Positions 7,252 to 13,631 of a DNA stretch of 20,051 nucleotides are shown piece by piece. The notes under the pieces were generated by a model. The model did no database searches. It saw only the letters and a list, made by a program, of their open reading frames with translations, and was not told the DNA's origin. Origin of the DNA: Candidatus Bathyarchaeota archaeon (GTDB lineage: Archaea > Thermoproteota > Bathyarchaeia > 40CM-2-53-6 > RBG-13-38-9); contig JAGLGJ010000004.1 in NCBI GenBank assembly GCA_023144075.1, forward strand, positions 1 to 20,051. The letters are read 5' to 3'. How positions within the stretch are numbered: the first letter of the stretch is position 1; every line of letters starts with the position of its first letter. The translations under genes were made by a program, and so were the position numbers.

Positions 7252-8340
7252 ATGGATCTAGAGCAACGAGTATCTCTCGTAATCAGGAATACGGAAGAGA
7301 CGGTTACTAGTGACGAACTAAGAAATTTGCTTGCAACTTCATCGAGGCCTAAGGCTTACTGGGGTTTTGAATGTTCAGGAATGATGCATCTGGGTATGGG
7401 TCTTTTATGTGGTAGAAAGATCAAAGATATGGTAGAGGCAGGTTTCGATTTTACAATTTTTCTAGCTGATTGGCATTCCGTGATAAACAATAAGCTAGGA
7501 GGGGACCTTCAGAAAATAAAAATTTGCGGAGAGTATTTTAAAGAATGTTTCACAAGCATCGGTTTGAAACCTGATAAAGTCACGTACATATGGGCATCAG
7601 AACTTGCTGAGAAAGTTGATTACTGGGAGAAAATTGTAAGAATATCAAAAAATACGACTATAAACAGAATTTTAAGAACACTACCAATAATGGGAAGAGC
7701 AATTGGTGAGTCAGAGATAGAAGCTGCAGCAATGCTTTATCCCTGTATGCAGGCAGCGGATATATTCCAGATGGATCTCGATGTAGCTTGCTCTGGCATA
7801 GACCAGAGAAAGGCTCATATGCTGGCAAGAGAATCCGCGACCAAAATGGGATGGAAGAAACCCATATGCATACATACTCCTCTGTTGACAGGACTGAAAG
7901 GACCGACAGAAACTCCTAGAATGGATTTTGATGAAGATATTGAAATAAGCAGTCGTATTGGCTCTAAGATGTCAAAAAGCATCCCCGGTAGCTCGATAAT
8001 TATGCATGATTCGCCTGAAGAAATTAAAAAGAATATAAACGATGCTTTCTGTCCACCAAAGGAAACCAGGTTGAATCCAATTATTGAGATAGTCAAATAC
8101 ATAATATTTCCAGAAAAAGGTTCGTTGAAAATCTCACGTTCTCAGAAATATGGTGGAGATGTTGTTTTTGATGATTTTGATGTTTTTAAGTCAGATTATG
8201 CAAAGGCCTCAATTCATCCCTTAGACCTAAAGAATTCTGTGGCTGATGAATTAGCGCAAATTCTTGAGGTAGTCAGGGACCATTTCAAAAAAAATCCAAA
8301 ATATCTAAACGAGATGAGAAAGATCGAAGTTACGAGATAA
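7252..8340 (+). CDS. tyrS: Tyrosyl-tRNA synthetase, archaeal type
   Basis: Class I aminoacyl-tRNA synthetase that charges tRNA-Tyr with tyrosine. The ATG at 7252 (362 residues) is preferred to the GTG at 7243 because it starts directly at MDLEQRV behind a promoter with a very short leader. Visible signatures are GFECSGMMHLG around 38-48, where HLGM takes the place of HIGH; the tyrosine-pocket region YPCMQAADIF; the SGIDQRK segment; and KMSKS at about 239-243. It lacks the long C-terminal RNA-binding extension of bacterial enzymes, as expected for archaea. The final His of HIGH being Met is uncommon but this position varies in archaeal TyrRS. A small Toprim gene follows 6 bases after the stop, probably co-transcribed. 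Confidence 0.93.
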   Translation: MDLEQRVSLVIRNTEETVTSDELRNLLATSSRPKAYWGFECSGMMHLGMGLLCGRKIKDMVEAGFDFTIFLADWHSVINNKLGGDLQKIKICGEYFKECFTSIGLKPDKVTYIWASELAEKVDYWEKIVRISKNTTINRILRTLPIMGRAIGESEIEAAAMLYPCMQAADIFQMDLDVACSGIDQRKAHMLARESATKMGWKKPICIHTPLLTGLKGPTETPRMDFDEDIEISSRIGSKMSKSIPGSSIIMHDSPEEIKKNINDAFCPPKETRLNPIIEIVKYIIFPEKGSLKISRSQKYGGDVVFDDFDVFKSDYAKASIHPLDLKNSVADELAQILEVVRDHFKKNPKYLNEMRKIEVTR

Positions 8341-8346
8341 CGAGTC

Positions 8347-8757
8347 TTGAATGCAAGCTTACGACGTAAATTCGAAAATATAGAGAAAACACTGAAGCAC
8401 ATAGTTAGTAGTTCACGAGATGGTATCCCGATAATTGTTGAGGGAAGGAGAGACAAAGAAGCTCTTAGAAGGTTAAAGATTCCAGGTATAGTAATCTGTC
8501 TAAAATCCTCTGGAAATGGCTTCTACGATTTCACTGCAAATCTTGCTGATAAACGGGAAGTAATAGTCTTAACAGATTTTGATAAAGAAGGTACAAGATT
8601 GGCCGCGAAATTGATCGATGAATTAACTCATATGAAAGTAAAGGTCAATGTTGCGATTTGGAAGAAACTTAAGGCTCTCTGTCGACCTGAGGTCCGAGCG
8701 ATCGAAGAACTTGCTGGCCTAGTTGAGAATCTTAGAGAAGAATCCAGAAAAGGCTGA
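8347..8757 (+). CDS. Small stand-alone Toprim domain protein (UPF0292-like)
   Basis: 136-residue protein made almost wholly of one Toprim fold. The metal-binding residues are visible: Glu32 in IIVEGRRDKEAL and the acidic pair Asp77/Asp79 in VLTDFDKEG. It begins with TTG, 6 bases after the tyrS stop. The ATG at 8351 lies in another frame that closes after six codons, so it is not the start. Small archaeal Toprim proteins of this kind resemble the catalytic core of primases, topoisomerases and RNase M5, but their substrate is not established. A role in RNA or DNA phosphoryl transfer is inference. It is probably translated from the tyrS transcript. dnaG, another Toprim gene, follows 103 bases downstream with its own promoter. 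Confidence 0.85.
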   Translation: MNASLRRKFENIEKTLKHIVSSSRDGIPIIVEGRRDKEALRRLKIPGIVICLKSSGNGFYDFTANLADKREVIVLTDFDKEGTRLAAKLIDELTHMKVKVNVAIWKKLKALCRPEVRAIEELAGLVENLREESRKG

Positions 8758-8781
8758 ATAAGTCGAACCGAAGGAAACAAG

Positions 8782-8851
8782 TTTTTAAGTTGGAACTGAG
8801 GAAACATTTTCCATCACACTCACATATTCGGAGTGAATTTACATTGGAGGT
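8782..8851 (+). promoter_or_regulatory. dnaG promoter and strong ribosome-binding site
   Basis: TTTTTAAG at 8782-8789 is a TATA-like box predicting a transcript start near 8812. GGAGGT at 8846-8851, 9 bases before the ATG, is one of the strongest Shine-Dalgarno matches in the window. Confidence 0.55.
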
Positions 8852-8860
8852 TACACACTT

Positions 8861-10000
8861 ATGCAAGAGACTGGGAAGTTTACACCAACCACCAAATACA
8901 TAATAAAAGCAAAATTTGATGTTGAGGGTGTTGTTGAAAAACCTGATGTTATCGGGGCGATCTTCGGACAGACCGAGGGCCTTTTTGGTCCAGATTTGGA
9001 TCTAAGAGAACTTCAAAAGAGTGGAAGATTAGGTCGTATAGGCATTAAGCTCGAGTCCAAGAACGATCGTACGTCAGGCGAGATCACGATACCTTCTAGC
9101 CTTGACAAGACCTCGACAGCTATCATAGCGGCAGCTGTAGAGAGCGTTGACCGAATAGGGCCTTGTAACGCGAAGATACTCCTTGAACCTATGCACGACG
9201 AACGTGACCAGAAACGGGAGATGATAAAATTAAAGGCCAAGCAAATATTGCAGGGTTGGATGGTTGAGGCAACTCCAAGTACAGATGAGGTTATTCAGGA
9301 GATCTCAGACTCGGTTAGGCCAGCTGAAATATCTAAGTTTGGGTCAGAAGAGTTGCCTGCAGGTCCTGAGGTTGCCATAACAGGGTCCATTATTGTAGTT
9401 GAGGGTAGAGCAGACGTAATTAATCTTCTGAAATGTGGAATAAAGAATGCCATAGGAATTAATGGAACAAAGATTCCAAAAACCATCATTGAACTCTGCA
9501 AGAACAAAGAAATTACAGCATTTCTCGATGGAGATAGAGGAGGAGATTTAATTTTGAAAGAATTGATACAGGTAGCTGAACTAGACTATGTAGCCAGAGC
9601 TCCTCCTAGAAAAGAGGTTGAGGATCTAACTCCAAAAGAGATTATGAGATGTCTCAGAGAAAAAGTTCAAGCTGGTAATCAACAAACAACAGTTCGACCG
9701 ACGGCCCCTCCGCAACCGCAATTCATAGTGCATGCAGTGAATACATTGAGAGAAACACTTGAGGCCATTATCTTCGATGGAAAAGGAGCTGAAATAAAAA
9801 GGATTCCTGTCAGTGAGCTTGCAGAAAAGCTTAAGGGATCTAAAGGAGCTCACGCAGTAGTATTTGATGGTATAATTACACAAAGACTCCTAGATATAGC
9901 TGAAGAAAAGAAAATATCTATCGTTGTAGGAGATCGTGTATCGAATATAGCTAAGAAGCCTGTTGACTTGAAAATATTGACTTTCAGCGATATTAGGTAG
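8861..10000 (+). CDS. dnaG: Archaeal DnaG-like primase / exosome-associated protein
   Basis: 379-residue archaeal DnaG. The N-terminal domain (1-165) with KYIIKAKFDVEGVVEKPDV and GQTEGLFG is characteristic of the archaeal form. The Toprim domain follows, with Glu181 in IIVVEGRADV and Asp223/Asp225 in FLDGDRGGDL. A Pro/Gln-rich linker near 275-290 leads to a C-terminal helical domain. Archaeal DnaG has been reported both as a primase and as an RNA-exosome subunit that favours poly(A)-rich substrates. The sequence alone does not tell which role dominates here. The ATG has GGAGGT 9 bases upstream. Length and motif order look normal. It is convergent with the acetyltransferase gene. Confidence 0.95.
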   Translation: MQETGKFTPTTKYIIKAKFDVEGVVEKPDVIGAIFGQTEGLFGPDLDLRELQKSGRLGRIGIKLESKNDRTSGEITIPSSLDKTSTAIIAAAVESVDRIGPCNAKILLEPMHDERDQKREMIKLKAKQILQGWMVEATPSTDEVIQEISDSVRPAEISKFGSEELPAGPEVAITGSIIVVEGRADVINLLKCGIKNAIGINGTKIPKTIIELCKNKEITAFLDGDRGGDLILKELIQVAELDYVARAPPRKEVEDLTPKEIMRCLREKVQAGNQQTTVRPTAPPQPQFIVHAVNTLRETLEAIIFDGKGAEIKRIPVSELAEKLKGSKGAHAVVFDGIITQRLLDIAEEKKISIVVGDRVSNIAKKPVDLKILTFSDIR

Positions 10001-10073
10001 AGCACTACAAATTTTGAAATTGTGGCATGAAAATTTCAATGCGCCCTATAATTGATAGATTGAATTGTAATTT

Positions 10074-10544
10074 TCAAATTTTAAAGTAATAGGCTAAAGC
10101 ATCTTCACCATTTAGGTAGTAATTCTTAATTTCCTTAATCAGTTTGAAACCTACTCTTTCATACAGTGTTTTTGCAGGAATATTGTTTTTTTCTACTTCA
10201 AGAATTATTTCATTAATCTTTTTGGATTTGAGTTTAATGATCAGCATCTGTAAAAGAATGAATCCTATTCGTTTTCTTCTCCAGTTGTTCTCAACAGCAA
10301 TTGATAAAATGTGAGCTCTCGAGCAATCGGTTTTCGCCACGATATATCCTATAGCCTCATAATTCCTTTCTGCAATCAGAAATGTCGCGGAATAGAGTTT
10401 CCCAAGATCTGCAAGATAGCGGTTAGAGAATGGTTCTGGAAAACTTGAATTCTCAATCTCACATATCTTTTCTAGATACCGCAGTTCAAATTCAATGATT
10501 CTAACGGGTGTTTGAGTCTTTTCCTTTCCTTTAGACTGAAGCAT
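10074..10544 (-). CDS. rimI: GNAT N-acetyltransferase, RimI type
   Basis: 156-residue GNAT-fold enzyme expected to transfer an acetyl group from acetyl-CoA to protein N-termini. The acetyl-CoA pyrophosphate-binding motif reads RRKRIG at 89-94, a basic variant of the usual R-x-x-G-x-G. RimI-type C-terminal signatures are present: AKTLYERVGFK, then NYYLNGEDALAYYFK. The early segment ENSSFPEPFS is also typical of RimI/Ard1 proteins. Archaeal relatives acetylate a range of N-termini, so the bacterial uS18 specificity should not be assumed. The gene starts with ATG and is divergent from uS11, the two sharing about 100 bases of spacer. The first Gly of the acetyl-CoA loop is replaced by Arg, which may affect binding but is tolerated in some GNATs. 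Confidence 0.85.
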   Translation of the reverse strand: MLQSKGKEKTQTPVRIIEFELRYLEKICEIENSSFPEPFSNRYLADLGKLYSATFLIAERNYEAIGYIVAKTDCSRAHILSIAVENNWRRKRIGFILLQMLIIKLKSKKINEIILEVEKNNIPAKTLYERVGFKLIKEIKNYYLNGEDALAYYFKI

Positions 10545-10594
10545 TATTAGAAGTGCATCCTAATTGATTTATTAAGATCATCGATTAAACAATC

Positions 10595-10643
10595 CTTAAA
10601 TAGAAATCCTAAGATTCTCTGCGTACTACTGCATACAAAGGTG
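10595..10643 (+). promoter_or_regulatory. uS11 promoter and start-deciding Shine-Dalgarno
   Basis: CTTAAATA at 10595-10602 is a TATA-like box predicting a transcript start near 10624. AAAGGTG at 10637-10643 lies 7 bases before a CTG at 10651. No ATG, GTG or TTG occurs in this frame between the upstream stop (TAA, 10597-10599) and the GTG at 10690, so this Shine-Dalgarno is the main evidence for a CTG start. Confidence 0.5.
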
Positions 10644-10650
10644 TAAAGCT

Positions 10651-11049
10651 CTGTCTGATAAAAAAAGTGAGCGATGGGGAATTGCGAATGTGTACTCTTC
10701 ATTTAACAATACGATAGTTCATATAACAGATCTAAGTGGTGCAGAAACAGTTGCATTGAGTTCAGGAGGGAGACATGTCAAAGCTGCTCGTTTGCAAGGA
10801 TCACCTTATGCTGCCATGCGGGCCGCTGCAGTTACTGCTCAAACAGCCAAGGATCGAGGTATATCAGCAATTCATATCAGGGTCAGAGCTCCAGGAGGAC
10901 ACGGTGCAAGGACACCTGGACCAGGAGCGCAGGCCGCGATAAGAAGCCTAGCACGTTCAGGCTTCAGAATCGGTAGGATAGAAGATGTAACTCCTGTTCC
11001 ACATGACGGCACACGTCGTCCAGGCGGTAGGCGAGGAAGAAGAGTCTAA
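10651..11049 (+). CDS. rps11: 30S ribosomal protein uS11
   Basis: Small-subunit platform protein that binds 16S rRNA near the mRNA exit site. The conserved core is plain: YSSFNNTIVHITDLSGAE, SPYAAMRAA, and GGHGARTPGPGAQAA, with a basic Arg/Gly tail. The first conventional start, GTG at 10690, would give 119 residues and cut off the conserved WGIANVY strand. In-frame sequence upstream encodes SDKKSERWGIAN, matching the usual archaeal N-terminus, and begins at CTG 10651 behind AAAGGTG. I therefore place the start there (132 residues, the usual size for archaeal uS11). The gene stands alone between rimI and a JAMM protease. In many archaea it lies with rps13, rps4 and rpoD, none of which is present here. 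Confidence 0.9.
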   Translation: MSDKKSERWGIANVYSSFNNTIVHITDLSGAETVALSSGGRHVKAARLQGSPYAAMRAAAVTAQTAKDRGISAIHIRVRAPGGHGARTPGPGAQAAIRSLARSGFRIGRIEDVTPVPHDGTRRPGGRRGRRV

Positions 11050-11083
11050 TTTTATTCAGAAAAGACAATGACGGCACGCGCTG

Positions 11084-11518
11084 CTAAACTATTGAGATAT
11101 ACTCTTCTGGAAGTTGCACTAGACCTCCAGATTGTGCATCGTAAATAAATATTCCAAATTGATTTGCGACAGAATCCATAACCATTGCTATTACATCATT
11201 CGAGAACTGAAGTAGGCGAGAATGAGTCTCAATATCTATTGATGACATAAACACTCCGCTACCCAGATGTGAATGATACCAACCTATTATTCGTCCGTTG
11301 ATTCGGCCATTTAGTATGTCGTCAGCAACTTCGGCTAGAATTTCTGAAGAGAAAATAGACAAAGATCTAGTAGCACTTGATGTTCCGCTTATAGCATCAT
11401 TTACAACTAGGTGATTATCAGATAATTCTCCGATCAATAGACCTATCTGTTCATGAGGTACATCAATTTCAGATCTGATCCTTTCTAAAATTTCATTTGC
11501 AATAACAACTGGTATCAA
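11084..11518 (-). CDS. JAMM/MPN metalloprotease (archaeal deubiquitinase-like)
   Basis: 144-residue stand-alone JAMM domain with a complete active site: Glu23, His82, His84, Ser92 and Asp95, fitting E...HxH-x7-S-x2-D exactly. Archaeal JAMM proteins of this size remove ubiquitin-like SAMP modifiers from target proteins or process their precursors, so an isopeptidase role is likely. The frame opens at a TTG (11518) directly after a stop codon, with no Shine-Dalgarno in front. A TATA-like AATTAAAT about 25 bases upstream suggests a leaderless message. It lies 53 bases downstream of the HD-domain gene on the same strand. A TtuA/Ncs6-type thiolase, whose family depends on ubiquitin-like sulfur carriers, is encoded 7 kb away, but no SAMP gene is visible here. 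Confidence 0.9.
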   Translation of the reverse strand: MIPVVIANEILERIRSEIDVPHEQIGLLIGELSDNHLVVNDAISGTSSATRSLSIFSSEILAEVADDILNGRINGRIIGWYHSHLGSGVFMSSIDIETHSRLLQFSNDVIAMVMDSVANQFGIFIYDAQSGGLVQLPEEYISIV

Positions 11519-11571
11519 TAATCAGGCATCCATGAGATTTAATTATGCAGACAATATCCTTTGCGACTAAC

Positions 11572-12159
11572 TCAACTTTGACCGTAAAAAATTTTCGGTT
11601 TCTCCTTTAGAATATGAAAAATCTTCTCGACAATCTCAACTCTCATGCTTTTTTCTGCCGATTTTATGAACACGTCCAGATTTTTAGGTTCATGCATCTG
11701 ATTTTTATATTCTTGGGCTTGTATAGCCATTTCTAACTTATCAGAGCTTTTGACAAGTTTCGCTTCTCTAGATCTCTGAGACTGTGCCTCTTTCCAAATC
11801 GCTAAATATTCATTTGAGAGCGTTTTAGGTAACAATGAAAGTAGTTGTCTTAGCGCCTTTTCTTCCTGACGTTTTACAGATGCTAATCCAAGGGTTTTTT
11901 TCTGTGTTGGTGTAAGATCTCCCATCACAGACTCGGGTAAATCATCAATAAGAGCCATTTTTATGATCTTTTCAGTATCTAATTTTTCAAGATCACCTAA
12001 TATCATCGAAATAACTGCAGTTCTATACATGTGTTCAGCTACAGATTCAGGTGCGCTTATCGCTGCTTTCTCCCTCCACCCTGTCCTAGGAAGATTCTTT
12101 AGTTTTCCAACTGCTGCTATGAATTCTAATATTTTCTGTTCAATAGAATCAGACTTCAG
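11572..12159 (-). CDS. HD-domain protein related to HDDC2/YfbR, with altered HD pair
   Basis: Using the ATG at 12030 would give only 152 residues and lose the first metal ligand. The same frame continues upstream to a CTG at 12159, right after a stop codon and 7 bases behind GAGGGG, giving 195 residues. The added part encodes EFIAAVGKLKNLPRTGW and PESVAEH, the family's standard N-terminus. Relatives are metal-dependent 5'-deoxynucleotidases or phosphohydrolases. Ligands seen are His43 (ESVAEH) and Asp140 (VKSSDKLEMAIQAQEY). The central HD pair, normally in ALxHDLxE, reads ALIDDLPE, so His72 is replaced by Asp. The GDLTP segment that follows is normal. Activity may be changed or lost, or the Asp may still bind metal. 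Upstream lies a 12-bp palindrome. Confidence 0.82.
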   Translation of the reverse strand: MKSDSIEQKILEFIAAVGKLKNLPRTGWREKAAISAPESVAEHMYRTAVISMILGDLEKLDTEKIIKMALIDDLPESVMGDLTPTQKKTLGLASVKRQEEKALRQLLSLLPKTLSNEYLAIWKEAQSQRSREAKLVKSSDKLEMAIQAQEYKNQMHEPKNLDVFIKSAEKSMRVEIVEKIFHILKEKPKIFYGQS

Positions 12160-12166
12160 TTAAAAT

Positions 12167-12193
12167 CCCCTCAGGAATATTCCTACTTAAAAA
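12167..12193 (-). promoter_or_regulatory. HD-gene promoter: TATA-like box, 12-bp palindrome, Shine-Dalgarno
   Basis: On the minus strand, TTTTTAAG (12193-12186) is directly followed by the perfect palindrome AGGAATATTCCT (12184-12173) and then GAGGGG (12172-12167), 7 bases before the CTG start. A second TATA-like TAAATTAA lies about 15 bases further upstream. The palindrome lies where a bound protein could block initiation. No other copy was noticed in the window. Confidence 0.4.
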
Positions 12194-12245
12194 TTGAATT
12201 AATTTACAACTTTTTTTTTCAAAATATTTGTGTTGTAGTGGAAAT

Positions 12246-13499
12246 CTAGCTTTTCCCATATCGTAATATGGCTGCTATTCCACCAAATGAGTCTTTTAAC
12301 ATTACTCCTTCATCTGTGTCTGCTGAGATTACTTGAGTTTCAGTTCCTGTTCTATCAGCTTCATCTACTAGTTCGTCTATTAGATCTTTTGTGGTATCAA
12401 TGATTAGATTTTGGTTTAAACACTTTGGACATTGATTTTGTGATATCTGTTTTTCAAGTCCAATTAGATCTCGAGGATCTACTAGTCGGTCCTCCATATA
12501 TTCGCAGTTTGTGCATTTGATTTTAAGATGTGTCATGTTAAGTTTTTCACTTAAAAGTAGAATGTCTACAAGACCTTCTTTGAGATAGCCACGGACTTCA
12601 TTTTCGCCATATGATGCTTTTCCAGTTTCGTGGCCCAGTTCGTAAAGAAATTTTTGAACGAGTTTTTTTTCTTCCGAATATCGGACTCCTCGAAGTATCT
12701 CTCCACTCTTTGATATTATCTCTTTAACTCCATTTGATCCAACATATGATGTATCAATCGATGCAATAATTTTGTCTTTGATCATATAGTTGAGGTAGTC
12801 TCCCTCCTCGAAACTATGTTTTGTCGGGCCAGGTCCGCCAATAATGATGCCCTTAAAGTCTTTCAATTGACCGAAAATATTGTTTGAGTACTTTCCAACT
12901 CTCTTAAAATATTCGTTGACTGCGGCATCTCTTATTCTTTCGAATCTTCGTGCTGATTGCCCACCGGCTCGATGTTTGCCTGGAACTCCTGAAGTCATTT
13001 CTTTCATGATTTCCATTCTTCTTCCCCTAAGTGTCGCCAATGTGGCGTCATTTGAATCAATCAAGATAATGCCGAAGGTTTCTTTCTCTCTTAGGATATC
13101 CATGAGGGGCTCGAGATGGAATCTGTTGTCGCAGCGATAGAAGTACACGTTGATGGGTTTAGGCGGCACTAATACAAAGATCTCCATGCGCTCTGAGCCT
13201 GGGCCGTTCCGTGGAATGGCGCCACAGAACATGACTAGTCCAGTTGGTGGTGGTTTTTTAAAGAGTTTAAGTCTTTGAATAACTCTTTCGATAGCATCTT
13301 GGACATTTTTTTTTGTAGTTCGAGATTTGATGTTGGTTGCTGTTCCATGTTCTTCCCTAAGATTCGCTGTGACTTCATGGATTTGCCTATTTGGAGGAAC
13401 GTATATTGAAATTAGTTCAGTTCCTCGTCCTTCTTTGGAAGCAAGGCTTTCAAGCGTCCTTTTAAGTTTATGACGTGACACAGACTCAGATTTTTCCAC
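12246..13499 (-). CDS. prf1: Peptide chain release factor aRF1
   Basis: Class I release factor that recognises all three stop codons and triggers peptide hydrolysis on the ribosome. At 417 residues it has the normal archaeal length. Stop-codon recognition motifs are present: NIKS at 56-59 and Y121-x-C123-x3-F127 (YFYRCDNRF). The catalytic GGQ lies at 179-181 within GKHRAGGQSARRFERIRD. The C-terminal domain holds a CTNC and CPKC pair in the position of the archaeal zinc-binding minidomain, and ends in the conserved GGIAAILRY segment shared with Pelota. The start is GTG at 13499 with GGAG about 9 bases upstream. The gene is divergent from the MFS transporter. Pelota, its structural relative, is encoded 3 kb away on the other strand. 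Confidence 0.97.
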   Translation of the reverse strand: MEKSESVSRHKLKRTLESLASKEGRGTELISIYVPPNRQIHEVTANLREEHGTATNIKSRTTKKNVQDAIERVIQRLKLFKKPPPTGLVMFCGAIPRNGPGSERMEIFVLVPPKPINVYFYRCDNRFHLEPLMDILREKETFGIILIDSNDATLATLRGRRMEIMKEMTSGVPGKHRAGGQSARRFERIRDAAVNEYFKRVGKYSNNIFGQLKDFKGIIIGGPGPTKHSFEEGDYLNYMIKDKIIASIDTSYVGSNGVKEIISKSGEILRGVRYSEEKKLVQKFLYELGHETGKASYGENEVRGYLKEGLVDILLLSEKLNMTHLKIKCTNCEYMEDRLVDPRDLIGLEKQISQNQCPKCLNQNLIIDTTKDLIDELVDEADRTGTETQVISADTDEGVMLKDSFGGIAAILRYGKS

Positions 13500-13537
13500 G
13501 AATTAATTCTCCTAATAGGCCTAAACAGAAATGCGTT

Positions 13538-13545
13538 TTATATAA
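13538..13545 (-). promoter_or_regulatory. prf1 TATA-like box
   Basis: TTATATAA, read on the minus strand within CTTATATAAAACG, predicts a transcript start near 13515 and a leader of about 15 bases that contains the GGAG ribosome-binding site at 13512-13509. Confidence 0.5.
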
Positions 13546-13631
13546 GTCGTTTCAAGATTTTCGGATTTTTTAGAATTCTAAATAACTAATTCTCGACCTT
13601 TAAAATTCAAAATAATAATATTATCAATTTG

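Noticed and set aside
11963..12163. 66-residue plus-strand frame over the HD-gene start
   Set aside because: It overlaps the 5' part of the HD-domain gene, whose minus-strand translation matches a known family across exactly these bases.
13629..13631. TTG as start of the MFS gene
   Set aside because: It directly precedes an in-frame ATG at 13632, which is closer to the start predicted from the TATA-like box and is the stronger codon.
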